Notes: generated by a model not told the origin, from the sequence alone. A stretch of DNA of 64,000 nt from Scylla paramamosain (GCF_035594125.1 NC_087178.1:10033001-10097000); one strand, 5' to 3'; shown: positions 23,440 to 36,900, numbered from the stretch's first letter. Made by a program: numbers and translations.

Positions 23440-24239
23440 ATAATGTCCTTTTGTTTCCCAAACATAATGTTCTTTCCATGTATTTAAGCTTTTTTATAGA
23501 TAATATGATAAAAAACACCCAAACTACATGTTTTTGGTAATGTTATTCTGTTTCTCCATAAAGGTTGTTTTGCATGCATTTTAGTGGTTTGGTATACAAG
23601 GAGCTCAAAAACATTTAAAGGCAAGTTCTTGGTAAAAATTGGGTTTATTCCAATGAAATGTGATTGCCCTGGTTTTTAGTGCTTTATTGCCTATCACGCT
23701 CAAAAACACTCAAAAGACATTTTTCTGGAAATGTTATATTTTCCCACTTAAATCTGGTTGTGCATGAAATTTGGGTTTTTGGTAACTAAGAATATGAAAA
23801 ACACTCAAAATAAACGAATTTGGTAAGGTTGTTCTGTTTCTCAATTAAGTGTGTTATTCATGAGTTTCAGCATTTTGGTATCTAGGAAACTTCTCCATAT
23901 ACACGAGTTTTTGCGTTTTTTGCCTTGTTGTTCTTTTGAATTCTGTTTCTCCATAAAAGGAGTTTTGCATGCGTTTTAGCGTTTTGGTATGTAATGAGCT
24001 AAAAAACACTTAAAGGCAAGTTCTTGGTAAAAGTTGTTTTTATTCCCATGTAATGTGATTACCCTGCTTTTTAGTGCTTTATTGCCTAACACGCTCAAAA
24101 ACACTCAAAAGACACTTTTCTGGTAATATCATTTTTTTTCCCACATAAAGCTAGTTTTGCATGGAATTTGGGGTTTTGGTAACTAAGAATGTGAAAAAAA
24201 AAACTCAAAATAGAGGCATTTAGTAAGGTTGTTCTATTT

Positions 24240-24390
24240 CTTAATTAAAAGTGTTATTCATGAGTTCCAGCATTTTGGTATGTAAGAAACTTTTCTTCTA
24301 CACACATTTGGTAAGGTATTTCTGTTTTAAAATTAAAAGTGTTATTCATGAGTTTCAGCTTTTTGGTATGTAAGAAACTTCTTTATGTAC
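24240..24390 (+). repeat. Partly duplicated B5 section (variant marker)
   Basis: The B5 core GTTATTCATGAGTT..CAGC occurs twice in about 110 bp, separated by TTTTCTTCTACACACATTTGG. The same double B5 occurs at about 31140-31275 and, inverted, at 35165-35295 and 62530-62665. It marks one variant of the B unit that has been copied to four places. Confidence 0.75.
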
Positions 24391-24639
24391 ACGAGTTTTT
24401 GAGCTTTTTACCTTGTGGTTCTTGTCAAACTATAAAACACTCATACACGTTTCACGTAGTGTCCTTTTCTTCGCCAGTATAAAGTGCTTTCCATCCATTT
24501 TTGCGTTTTTTTGTAGTTAACAAGCTCAAAACACATAAAAATATATCTTTTTGGTAATGTTATTCTATTTCTTCATATTGGTTAGTTTACATCCGTTTTA
24601 GCGTTTTTCTACGTAAATCACTGAAAAGACACGTTTTCA

Positions 24640-24680
24640 GTAATATTGTTTAAATTGCTGAAAAACACTCAAAAGACAAG
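24640..24680 (+). repeat. Shortened B8 section (variant marker)
   Basis: The sequence passes from TTTTCAGTAATATTG directly to AAATTGCTGAAAAACACTC, losing the TTATTTATCG core of section B8. The same or a very similar join is at about 18960 and 31665, and inverted at about 34865, 59635 and 62295. It usually travels with the double B5 section, but it occurs without it at 18960. Confidence 0.75.
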
Positions 24681-25803
24681 TTTCTGGTAAAGTCGTGTAA
24701 TTTCCCCATATAGGTGGATTTGCATACACTTTAGGGTTTGTACATAACTCTGGAAAAAAGCTAAAATTATTTTTTTATATATATTTTTTTTTTATTTCCA
24801 TTAATTTTGCCAGAATTTTGCCATCTCGGTACCTATGAAATTGAATAACGAATTTTTTTTCTCTTTCTCTATAAAGAGTGTTATTTGTGGGTTTTAGCTT
24901 TTTGGTACTTAACTTAAAAACACTCATAATACATGATTTTCGTAATGTCCTTTTGTTATACAAACATAAGGTTCTTTACATGTATTTAAGCGTTTTTATA
25001 GGTTACATGATCAAAAACACACAAAATATTTGTTTTTGGTAATGTTATTCTGTTTCTCCATAAAGGGTGTTTTGCATGCGTTTTAGCGATTTAGTATGTA
25101 AGGATTTAAAAAAACACTTAAAGGCAAGTTCTTCGTAAAAGTTGGTTTTATTCCCATATAATGTGATTGTTCTGCTTTTTAGTGCTTTGATGCATATCAC
25201 GCTCAAAAACACTAAAAAGACACTTTTTTGAAAATGTCAATTTTTCTTCCCACATGTAGGTAGTTTCGCATGTAATTTGACATTTTCGTAACTATTTGAA
25301 AAACACTCAACTTTTTTTCGTAATGTTCTTTTTTCCACATAAATTCCCTTAATTTTGGAAGAATTTTGGCATCTCGGTACCTATGAAGATGAATAAAAAA
25401 AATTTTAAAAAATCCCATTTTCTTTTTTTTTTATTCATTATTTTTTTTTTTCTAATGAGTGTTATTTGTGGGTTTTAGCTTTTTGGTACTGAAAAAACTT
25501 AAAAATCACAATACAAGTTTCTCGTAATGTTCTTTCGTTTCCCAAACATAAGGTTCTTTGCATGTATTTAAGCGTTTTTATAGATAACATGATCAAAAAC
25601 ACTCAAAATACATATATTTGGTAATGTAATTCTGTTTCTCCATAAAATGTATTTTGCATGCGTTTTAGGGTTTTGGTACGTAAGGAGCTCAAAAATATTT
25701 AAAGGCAAGTTTTTGGTAAAATTTGGTTTTATTCCCATGTAATGTAATTGCCCTGGCTTTTAATGGTTTATTGCGTAACATGTCCAAAAACACTGAAAAG
25801 ACA

Positions 25804-26236
25804 TGCAATTAAAGACCTTACCAGAAATCTGTCTTTTGAGTGTTTTTCAGAATGTTAGGCACCAAAACTATAAATAATAAGGAACTCACTCTATGTGGGA
25901 ATCCAAAAGAAAATTAGTGAAAACGTGTCTTTTTCAGTGTTTTACGTAGAAAAACGCTAAAACTGATACAAACCAACCAATATCAAGAAGCAGAAAAACA
26001 TTACCAAAAGTGTATATTTTGAGTGTTTTTGAGCTTGTTGCCTACAAAAAAAAAACGGGAAAGTGGATACAAAGCACTCTATATTGGGAAACAAAGAGGC
26101 ATTGCGAGAAAAGTGTATAATAAATAATTTATAGTTCAAAAAAACCACAAGGCAAAAAACGCAAAAAATCGTGTATACGCTGAAACTCATGAATAACACT
26201 CTTAATTGAGAAACAGAGGAACCTTACTAAATGCGT
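25804..26236 (-). repeat. Small inverted B segment within the forward array (about 430 bp)
   Basis: The forward array stops after CACTGAAAAGACATGCAA. Reverse-reading sections B9 to B5 follow (AGACCTTACCAGAAATCTGTC, AATAATAAGGAACTCAC, CCAACCAATATCAAGAAGCAG). At ACTAAATGCGTG the array turns forward again (TCAAAAACACTATAAGGCAAG). The inverse of this arrangement, a forward island in a reverse array, is found at 40170-40605 and 60171-60642, with matching right-hand breakpoints. Confidence 0.85.
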
Positions 26237-29200
26237 GTCAAAAACACTATAAGGCAAGTTCTTCGTAAAAGTTAGTTTTATTCCCATGTAATGTGATTGC
26301 CTGCTTTTTAGTGCTTTATTGCCTAACACGCTCAAAAACACTCAAAGACACTTTTCTGGTAATGTGATTTTTTTCCCACATAAAGCTAGTTTCACATGGA
26401 ATTTGGGGTTTTGGTAACTAAGAATGTAAAAAAACACTCAAAATACACGCATTTAGTAAGGTTGTTCTGTTTCTTGATTAAGAGTATTATTCATGAGTTT
26501 CAGTATTTTAGTATCTTAGAAACTTCTCCATATAGTCGAGTTTTTGCGTTTTTTGCCTTGTGATTCTGCTGAAACTATAAAACACTCATTATACACGTTT
26601 CTCGTTATGTTTTTTTTTTTCCTTATATAGAGTGCTTTGCATATATTTTCGCGTTTTTTTATGTAACAAGCTCAAGAAAACACAAAATATATTTTTTGGT
26701 AATGTTATTCTATTTCTTCATATTGGTTGGTTTGCATCCGTTTTAGCGTTTTTCTACGTAAATCTTTTAAAATACACGTTTCCAGTAATTTTGTTTTGGA
26801 TTTTCCATATTATTTATCGTTTTGGTGCCTAACATGCTTTTTGGTGCCTTTTGTGTCCCAATATAGAGTGCTTTTCATCCATTTTCGCGTTTTTTTGTAG
26901 GTAACAATTTAAAAAACACTCAAAATATACCTTTTTGGTAATGTTATTCTATTTCTTCATTTTGGTTGGTTTGCATCCGTTTTAGCGTTTTCTACGTAAT
27001 ACACCAAAAAGACACGTTTTCAGTAATTTTGTTTTTGATTCCCATATAGATTAACTTCCTTGGGTTTTATCGTGTTGGTTTTTAACATGCTGAAAAACCC
27101 TCATAAGACAGTTTCCTGGCAAAGACATTTAATTTCCCCATATAGGTGGCTTTGCATGCAATTTAGGGGTTTGGTACATAAAAGTCCAAAAAAAAAGCTA
27201 ATTGTAACTTTTTTGATAATGTTCTTATTTTATATAATTTCCTGAACTTTGCCCGAATTTTGGCACCTCCTTACCTGTGAAGATGAAAAAGAATGAAAAA
27301 AAAAAAATCTTATTTTTTTATTTTTTTTATTTTCTCAATAAAGAGTGTAATTTGTGGCTTTTAGCTTTTTCGTACTTAATGAACTTAAAAACACTCATAA
27401 TACACGTTTCTCGTAATGTCCTTTCGTTTCCCAAAAAAAGGGTTCTTTGCATGTATTTAAGCGTTTTTCTTGGTAACATGATCAAAAACACTCAAAATAC
27501 ATGTTTTTGGTAATGTTATTCTGTTTCACCATAAAGTGTATTTTGCATGCATTTCAGTGTTTTGGTATATAAGTAGCTCAAATACACTTGAAGGCAAGTT
27601 TTTGTTAAAAATTGGTTTTATTTCAATGTAATATGATTGCACTGCTTTTTAGTACTTTATTGCCTAACATGCTCAAAAACACTCAAAAGACATTTTTCTG
27701 GTAATGTCACTTTTTTCCCACATAAAGCTGGTTTCGCATGGAATTTGGGGTTTTGGTAACTAAGGACGTGAAAAGCATTTGGTAAGATTGTTTTGTTTCT
27801 CAATTAAAAGTGTTGTCCCAGAGTTTCAGCATTTTGGAATGTAAGAAACTTCTCTATATACACGAGTTTTTGCGTTTTTTGCCTTGTAGTTCTTGTGAAA
27901 CTATAAAACACACATTATACACGTTTCTCGTAATGTCCTTTTGCTTCCCAATATAGAGAGCTTTCCATATATTTTTGCGTTTTTTGTAGATAACAATTTC
28001 AAAAACACTCAAAATATACCTTTTTGGTAATGTTATTTTATTCCTTCATATTGGTTAATTTGCATCCGTTTTAGCGTTTTTCAACGTAAAACACCGAAAA
28101 GACACGTTTTTAGTAATATTGTTTTGGATTCCCATATAGATTGACTTCCATGTTATTCATCGTGTTGGTTCCTAAGATGCTAAAAAACACTCATAAGACC
28201 GTTTTCAGGCAAAAACGTTTAATTTTCCCATATAGGTGGCTTTGCATTCACTTTAGGGGTTTGGTACATAATAGTCCGAAAAAAAAGGTAAATTTGACTT
28301 TTTTGTAATGTTCTTATTTCACATAATTTCCTGAATTTTGCCTAAATTTTGGCATCTCGGTACCTGTGAAGATGAATAAGAAAGAAAAAAAATATCGTAT
28401 TTTTTTAAATTTATTTATTGTTTCTCAATAAAGAGTGTTATTTGTGGCTTTTAGCTTTTTCGTAATTAATGAGCTTAAAAACACTCATAATACACGTTTC
28501 TCGTAATCTCCTTTCGTTTCCCAAAAATAGTGTTCTTTGCATGTATTTAAACGTTTTCATTGGTAACATGATCAAAAACACTCAAAATATATGTTTTTGG
28601 TAATATTATTCTGTTTCACCATAAAGAGTGTTTTGCAGGTGTTTTAGTGTTTTGGTATAAAAGGAGCTGAAAAACACTTAAAGGCAAGTTCTTGGTAAAA
28701 ATTCGTGTTCCTCCAATGTATTGTGATTGTCCTCCTTATTAGTGCTTTATTGCCTATCACGCTCAAAAACACTTAAAAGACACTTTTCTTGTAAAGTCAT
28801 TTTTTTTTCCCACAAATCTATTTTCCCATGCAAATTGGGGTTTTTATAACTTAGAATGTGAAAAGCACTCAAAATACACGCATTTATTAAGGTTGTTCTG
28901 TTTCTCAATTAGGAGTGTTATACATGAGTTTTAGCATTTTTGTATCTAGGGAACCTCTCCATATACACGAGATTTTGCGTTTTTTGCCTTGTGGTTCTTT
29001 TGAACTATAAAACAATCATTATACACTTTTCATGCAATGTCCTTTTGTTTATCAATATAGAGTGCTTTGCATCAATTTTCGCGTTTTTTGTAGGTAATAA
29101 GCTCAAAAACACTGAAAATATACCTTTTTAGTTACGTTTTTCTATTCCTTGATATTGGTTGCTTTGCATCCGTTTTAGTGTTTTTCTACGTAAAACACTG

Positions 29201-32200
29201 AGAAGACACGTTTTCAGTAATTTTGTTTTGGAATCCCATATAGAGGTGAGTTCCTTATTATTTATCGTTTTTTTGCTTAACATGCTAAAAAACACTCAAA
29301 ACACAGATTTTTGCTAAGGTCGTTAAATTTCTTCATATAGGAGTCTTTGCATGCACTTTAGGGTTTGGTACATAACAGTTTGAAAAAAAAAGCTGAAATT
29401 AACTTTTTTGATAATATTCTTTTTTCATACGATTTCCCTGAATTTTCCCACAATTTCGGCATCTCGGTACTATGAAGATGAATAAGAAAAAAAAAATTCC
29501 AATTTTTTATATTTTTTTATTTTTTATTTTCTAAATAAAGAAAGTTATTTGTGGGTTTTAACTTTTTGTTACTGGAGGAACTTAAAAAACACTCATAATA
29601 CACGTTTCTCGTAATGTCCTTTTCTTTCCCAAACATAATGTTCTTTGCATGTATTTAAACGATTTTATAGATAACATGATTAAAAACGCTCAAAATATAT
29701 GGTTTTGGTAATGCTATTCTGTTTCTCCATAAAGTTTGTTTTGCATGCGTTTTAGCGGTTTGTTATATGAGGAGCTCAAAAACACTTAAAGGCAAGTTTT
29801 TTGGTATAAATTGGTGTTATTCCAATGTAATATGATTGCCGTGCTTTTAGTGCTTTATTGCCTATCACGCTCAAAAACACTTAAAAGACGCTTTTCTGGT
29901 AATGTCATTTTTTTCCTCACATAAAGGTGGTTTCGCATGCAATTTGGGATTTTGATAACTAAGAATGTGAAAAGCTCGCAAAATACACGCATTTAGTAAG
30001 GTTATTCTGTTTCTGAATTAAGAGTGTTATTCATGAGTTTCAGCATTTTGTTATCTAGGAACATTTTCCATATACACGAGTTTTTTGTGTTTTTTGCCTT
30101 TTGGTTCATTTGAACTATAAAAAACTCATTATACACTTTTCTTGCAAAGTCCTTCTGTTTTCTTATATAGAGTGGATTGCATCAATTTTCCCGTTTTTTG
30201 TATGTAACAAGCTCAAAAACACTCAAAATATACTTTTTTGGTAATGTTTTTCTATTTCATGATATTGGTTGGTTTGCATCTGTTTCAGCGTTTTTCTACG
30301 TAAACAACTGAAAAGACTTTTTTTCAGCAATTTTGTTTTGGATTCCCATATAGAGTGAGTTCCTTATTATTTATCGTTTTGGTGCGTAACATGCTGAAAA
30401 ACACTCAAAAAACAGATTTCTGGTAAGGTCTTTTAATTTCCTCATATAGGAGTCTTTGGATGCACTTTAGGGTTTGGTATATAAGAGTCCGAAAAAAAAA
30501 AAACTAAAATTAACTTTTTTTGATAATTTTCTTTTATCATATAGTAGCTCTGGATTTTCCCAGAAGTTTGTAATCTCGGTACCTAATGAAGATGAATAAC
30601 AAAAAAGAAAAATTCCTATTTTTTTATTTTCTTACATTTATTTTTTAAATAAAGAGTGTTATTTGTGGGTTTTAACTTTTTGGTTCTTAAGGAACTTAAA
30701 AACACTTATAATACACATTTCTCGTAATGTCTTTTCGTTTCGCAAACATAAGGTTCTTTGTATGTATTTAAGCGTTTTTATAGATAACATGATCTAAACC
30801 CTCAAAATATATGTTTTTGGTAATTTTATTCTGTTTCTCCATAAAAGGTGTTTTGCATGTGTTTTAGCGTTTTGGTATGTAATGAGCTCAAAAACACTTA
30901 AAAATAAGTTCTTGGTAAAAGTTGTTTTTATTCCCATGTAATGTTATTACCATGCTTTTTAGTTCTTTATTGCCTAACACGCTAAAAAAACACTCAAAAA
31001 ACACTTTTCTTGTAATATCATTTTTTTTTCCCACATAAAGCTAGTTTTGCATGGAATTTGCGGTTTTGGTACCTAAGAATGTGAAAAAAAATCAAAACAC
31101 AGGCATTTAGTAAGGTTATTCTATTTCTTAATTAAAAATATTATTCATGAGTTCCAGCATTTTGGTATGTAAAAATCTTTTCTAATACACACATTTGGTA
31201 AGGTATTTCTATTTCAAAATTAAAATTGTTATTCATGAGTTTCAGCTTTTTGGTGTGTAAGAAAATTCTTTATTTTACACGAGTTTTTTGAGTTTTTTTC
31301 CTTCTGATTCTTGTCAAACTATAAAACACTCATAATGTTACCAAAAAAGTCTTTTTAGTATTTTCGACCGTGATATGCAACAATGCTCTAAAAAGCAGAA
31401 TAATCACATTACATGGGAATAAAACCAACTTTTACGAAGAACTTGCCTTTAAGTGTTTTTTAACTCCTTTTTCGTAATGTCCTTTTCTTTGCCAATAAAA
31501 AGTGGCTTCCATCCATTTTTTTTCATTTTTTGTAGGTAACAAGCTCAAAAACACATCAAAATATATCTTTTTGGCAATGTTCTTCTATTTCTTCATATTG
31601 GTTGGTTTACATCCGTTTTAGCGTTTTTCTACGTAAATCACTGAAAAGACACGTTTTCAGTAATATTGTTGATATTGCTGAAAAACACTTAAAAGACAGG
31701 TTTCTGGTAAAGTCGTGTAATTTCCCCATATAGGTGGATTTGCATACACTTCAGTGTTTGTAAATAACTCCGGAAAAAAGCTAAAATTATTTTTTATATA
31801 TATATTTTTTTTTTACAAAATTTCCATTAATTTTGCCAGAATTTTGGCATCTCGGTAACTATGAAGATGAATAACAAAAAAAAAAAATATCTCTCTATAA
31901 AGAGTCTTATTTGTGGGTTTTAGCTTTTTGGTACTTAAATAACTTAAAAACACTCATAATACACGATTTTCGTAATGTCCTTTTGTTATACAAACATAGG
32001 GTCCTTTACATGTATTTAAGCGTTTTTATAGGTTAAATGATCAAAAACACTGAAAATACATGTTTTTGGTAATGTTATTCGGTTTCTCCATAAAGAGTGT
32101 TTTCCATACGTTTTAGAGATTTGGTATTTAAGGAGTTAAAAAACACTTAAAGGCAAGTTCTTCGTAAAAGTTGGTTTTATTCCCATGTAATGTGATTATT

Positions 32201-33360
32201 CTGCTTTTTAGAGCATTGTTGCATATCACGGTCGAAAATACTAAAAAGACTTTTTTGGTAATGTCATTTTTTTTTCCCACATGAAGGTAGTTTCGCATGT
32301 AATTTGATATTTTCGTAACTAAGAATGTGAAAAACACTTAAAATACACAATTTGGTAAGGTAGTTCTGTTTATTGATTAAAAGTGTTATTCATACATTTC
32401 ATCATTTCTGTTTACAAGAAATTTCTCTATATACACGAATTTTTGCGTTTATTGCCTTGTGGTTGTTTTAAAACTATAAAAACACTCATTATACACGTTT
32501 CTCGTAAAGTCCTTTTGTTTCCTAATATAGAGTGCTTCACATTCATTTTTGCATTTTTTGTAGGTAACAAGCTCAAAAACACTCAAAATATATCTTTTTG
32601 GTAATGTTATTCTATTTCTTCATATAGGTTGGTTTGCATCCGCTTTAGTGTTTTTTCTACGTAAAACACTGAAAAGACACGTTTTCAGTAATTTTGTCTA
32701 TGATTCACATATTGACTGACTTCCATATTATTTATCGTGTTGGTGCCTAACATGCTCAAAAACACTGAAAAGACAGGTGAATGAAGTCGTTTAACTTCCC
32801 TTTATAAGTGTCTTTGCATGCACTTTAGGGTTTGGTACTTAACAATTTGAAAAAAAAAGCTATAATAAACTTTTTTGGTAATGTTTTTTTTTTCCACATA
32901 AATTCCCTGAATTTTGGCAGAATTTTGGCATCTTGGTACCTATAAGGATGAATAGCAAAAAAAAAAAAAAAATACCATTTTTTTTTTTTATTATTTTTTA
33001 TCTAAATAAAGAGTGTTATTTGTGGGTTTTACTTTTTAGGTAATGAAGGAACTTAAAAAACACTCATAACACACGTTTCTCGTAATGTCCTTTCGTTTCC
33101 CAAACATAAGGTTCTTTGCATGTATTTAAGCGTTTTATAGATAATATGATCAAAAACACTCAAAATACATGTATTTGGTAATATTATTCTGTTTCTCCAT
33201 AAAATGTATTTTGCAAACGTTTTAGCGTTTTGGTATGTAAGGATCTCAAAAACACTTAAAGGTAAGTTCTAGATAAAATTTGGTTTTATTCCCATGTAAT
33301 TCGATTGCCCTACCTTTTTAGTGCTTTATTGCGTAACACGCTCAAAATTACTCAAAAGAC
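26237..33360 (+). repeat. Family B higher-order array, forward orientation, right part
   Basis: B1 starts lie at 27413, 28503, 29611, 30724, 31972 and 33082, giving units of 1090, 1108, 1113, 1248 and 1110 bp. The 1248 bp unit contains a 133 bp inverted insertion. These mirror the reverse-array units of 1100, 1109, 1098 and 1119 bp between 34565 and 38991. A truncated join, TAACATGC directly followed by TTTTTGGTGCC at about 26836-26850, is found inverted near 39550. The frames at 28940-29131 and 37263-37454 differ at three of 63 residues; they serve as similarity markers only. Confidence 0.85.
31336..31468 (-). repeat. 133 bp inverted insertion in a B unit
   Basis: Within a forward unit the B5 tail (ACTATAAAACACTCAT) is followed by a short reverse-reading piece. 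It starts AATGTTACCAAAAAAG, includes ATATGCAACAATGC and AAAAAGCAGAATAATCAC, and ends TTTTTTAACTCC. The forward array then resumes at TTTTTCGTAATGTCC. The piece resembles the reverse array at 34270-34405, which has the same unusual GCAACAATGC variant. The mirrored unit near 35060 does not have it. It looks like a templated insertion from the other arm. Confidence 0.75.
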
Positions 33361-33979
33361 ATGCAACGCCTCGCATATGAGGAAATTAGAGACCCTACCA
33401 GAAATCTGTCTTTTGAGTGTTTTTCAACATATTAGGCACCAAAACGATAAATAATAAGGAACTCACTCTATGTGGGAATCCAAAAGAAAATTACTGAAAA
33501 CTTCTCTTTTCAGTGTTTTACGTAGAAAAACACTAAAACTGATGCAAATCAACCAGTATCAAGAAGCAGAAAAACATTACCAACAATGTATATTTTTAGT
33601 GTTTTTGAGTTTGTTACCTACAAAAAAAAATGTTTCTCCATAAAGTGTGTTTTCCATGCGTTTTAGCAGTTTTGTATATGAGGAGCTCAAAAACACTTAA
33701 AGGCAAGTTTTTGGTATAAACTGATGTTATTGCAATGTAATATGATTGCCCTGCTTTTTAGTGCTTTATTGCCTATCATGCTCAAAAACACTTAAAAGAC
33801 GCTTTTCTGGTAATATCATTTTTTTCTCACATAAATGTGGTTTTGCATGCAATTTTGAGTTTTTGGTGACTAAGAATGTGAAAAGCACTGAAAATACACG
33901 CATTTAGTAAGGTTGTTCTGGTTCTCAATTGAGTGTTATTGATGAGTTTCAGCATTTTGGAATCTAGGAAATCTCTCCT
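33361..33979. repeat. Rearranged centre of the giant palindrome
   Basis: Three orientation switches fall within about 620 bp. The forward array ends at CTCAAAAGAC (33360). A reverse piece at 33361-33630 starts ATGCAACGCCTCGCATATGAGG and ends in the CTACAAAAAAAAA of a B6 section. A forward piece at 33631-33979 resembles 29720-30070 (shared TATATGAGGAGCTC and AAAAGACGCTTTTCTGG). After CTCTCCTA the array is reverse. The first reverse piece has an inverted relative at about 60370-60650, which shares the CATATGCGAGG variant. Confidence 0.8.
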
Positions 33980-36900
33980 AAAATGCAAAAATGGATGTAA
34001 AGCACTTTATATTAGGAAACAAAAGGACTTTACGAGAAAAGTGTATAATGAGTGTTTTATAGTTTTAAAACAACCACAAGGCAATAAACGCAAAAATTCG
34101 TGTATATAGAGAAATTTCTTACAAACCGAAATGATGAAATGCATGAGTAACACTTTTAATCAATAAACAGAACTACCTTACCAAATTGTGTATTTTAAGT
34201 GTTTTTCACATTCTTAGTTACGAAAATGCCAAATTACATGCGAAACTACCTTCACGTGGGAAAAAAAAAATGACATTACCAAAAAAGTCTTTTTAGTGTT
34301 TTTGAGCGTAATATGCAACAATGCCCTAAAAAGCAGAACAATCACATTACATTGGAATAAAACCAACTTTTACGAAGAACTTGCCTTTAAGTGTTTTTTA
34401 ACTCCTTACTTACCAAATCTCTAAAACGTATGGAAAACACCCTTTATGGAAAAACCGAATAACATTACCAAAAACATGTATTTTGAGTGTTTTTGATCAT
34501 TTAACCTATAAAAACGCTTAAATACATGTAAAGGACCCTATGTTTGTATAACAAAAGGACATTACGAAAATCGTGTATTATGAGTGTTTTTAAGTTACTT
34601 AAGTACCAAAAAGCTAAAATCCACAAATAACACTCTTTATAGAGAGAATTTTTTTTTTTTGTTATTCATCTTCATAGTTACCGAGATGCCAAAATGCTGG
34701 CAAAATTAATGGAAATTTTGTAAAAAAAAAAAGAAACATTATATAAAAAATAATTTTAGCTTTTTTCCGGAGTTATATACAAACCCTGAAGTGTATGCAA
34801 ATCCACCTATATGGGGAAATTACACGACTTTACCAGAAACCTGTCTTTTGAGTGTTTTTCAGCAATATCAACAATATTACTGAAAACGTGTCTTTTCAGT
34901 GATTTACGTAGAAAAACGCTAAAACGGATGTAAACCAACCAATATCAAGAAATAGAATAACATTACCAAAAAGATATATTTTGATGTGTTTTTGAGCTTG
35001 TTACCTAAAAAAATGAAAAAAAATGGATGGAAGCCACTTTATATTGGCAAAGAAAAGGACATTACGAAAAACGTGTATGAGTGTTTTATAGTTTGACAAG
35101 AACCAGAAGGAAAAAACTGAAAAACTCGTGTAAAATAAAGAAGTTTCTTACACACCAAAAACCTGAAACTCATGAATAACAATTTTAATTTTGAAACAGA
35201 AATATCTTACCAAATGTGTGTATTAGAAAAGTTTCTTACATACCAAAATGCTGGAACTCATGAATAATATTTTTAATTAAGAAATAGAATAACCTTACTA
35301 AATGCCTGTGTTTTGAGTTTTTTTTTCACATTCTTAGTTACCAAAACCGCAAATTCCATGGAAAACTAGCTTTATGTGGGGAAAAAAAATGATATTACAA
35401 GAAAAGTGTTTTTTGAGTGTTTTTAGCGTGTTAGGCAATAAAGCACTAAAAAGCAGGGTAATAACATTGCATTGGAATAAAAACAACTTTGACCAAGAAC
35501 TTGTCTTTAAGTGTTTTTGAGCTCATTACATACCAAAACGCTAAAACACATGCAAAACACCTTTTATGGAAAAACAGAATAAAATTACCAAAAACATATA
35601 TTTTGAGGGTTTAGATCATGTTATTTATAAAAACGCTTAAATACATACAAAGAACTTTATGTTTGCGAAACGAAAGGACATTACGAGAAATGTGTATTAT
35701 AAGTGTTTTTAAGTTCCTTAAGTACCAAAAAGTTAAAACCCACAAATAACATTCTTTATTAAAAAAAAAAAATGTAAGAAAATAAAAAAATATGATTTTT
35801 TCTTTTTTGTTATTCATCTTCATTAGGTACCGAGATTCCAAACTTCTGGGAAAATCCAGGGCTATTATATAATAAAAGAAAATTTAAAAAAAAGTTAATT
35901 TTAGCTTTTTTTTCGGACTCTTTTATACCAAACCCTAAAGTGCATCCAAAGACTCCTATATGAGAAAATTAAACGACCTTACCAGAAATCTGTTTTTTGA
36001 GTGTTTTTCAGCATGTTAGGCACCAAAACGATAAATAATAAGGAACTCACTCTATATGGGAATCCAAAACAAAATTGCTAAAAAAAAGTCTTTTCCGTGT
36101 TTTACGTAGAAAATCGCTGAAACAGATGCAAACCAACCAATATCAAGAAATAGAAAAACATTACCAAAAAAATATATTTTGAGTGTTTTTGAGCTTGTTA
36201 CCTACAAAAAACGGGAAAATTGATGCAAACCACTCTATATAAGAAAACAGAAGGACTTTGCAAGAAAAGTGTATGAGTTTTTTATAGATCAAACGAACCA
36301 AAAGGCAAAAAACACAAAAAACTCGTGTATATGGTGAATGTTCCTAGATACCAAAATGCTGAAACTCATGAATAACACTCTTAATTGAGAAACAGAACAA
36401 CCTTACTAAATGCGTGTTTTTTGCGAGCTTTTCACATTCTTAGTTATCAAAACCCCAAATTACATGCGAAACCACCTTTATGTAAGGAAAAAAATGACAT
36501 TACCAGAAAAGCGTCTTTTGAGCGTGATAAGCAATAAAGCACTAAAAAGCACGTCAATCATATTACATTGCAATAACACCAATTTATACCAAAAAACTTG
36601 CCTTTAAGTGTTTTTGAGCTCCTTATATAACAAACCACTAAAACGCATGCAAAACAAACTTTATGGAGAAACAGAATAGCATTACCAAAAACATATATTT
36701 TGAGCATTTTTAATCATATTATCTATAAAATCGTTTAAATACATGCAAAGAACATTATGTTTGGGAAAGAAAAGGACATTACGAGAAACGTGTATTATGA
36801 GTGTTTTTTAAGTTCCTTCAGTAACAAAAAGTTAAAACCCACAAATAACTTTCTTTATGTAGAAAATGAAAAATAAAAAAATATAAAAGATTGGAATTTT

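Larger units (their letters stand above)
16009..25803 (+). repeat. Family B higher-order array, forward orientation, left part
   Basis: Tandem B units. B1-section starts lie at about 16517, 17716, 18267, 19264, 20339, 21426, 22550, 23440, 24942 and 25524. Regular units are 1.0-1.12 kb; the exceptions (551, 890, 1502 and 582 bp) come from loss or gain of whole sections. The 16.0-16.9 kb part mirrors 44.9-45.78 kb (for example CCAGACATAGGGTTCTTTGC against its reverse complement near 45240). The 21.8-23.9 kb part mirrors 42.78-44.9 kb. The units between about 16.87 and 21.80 kb have no counterpart in the right arm. No gene seen. Confidence 0.85.
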
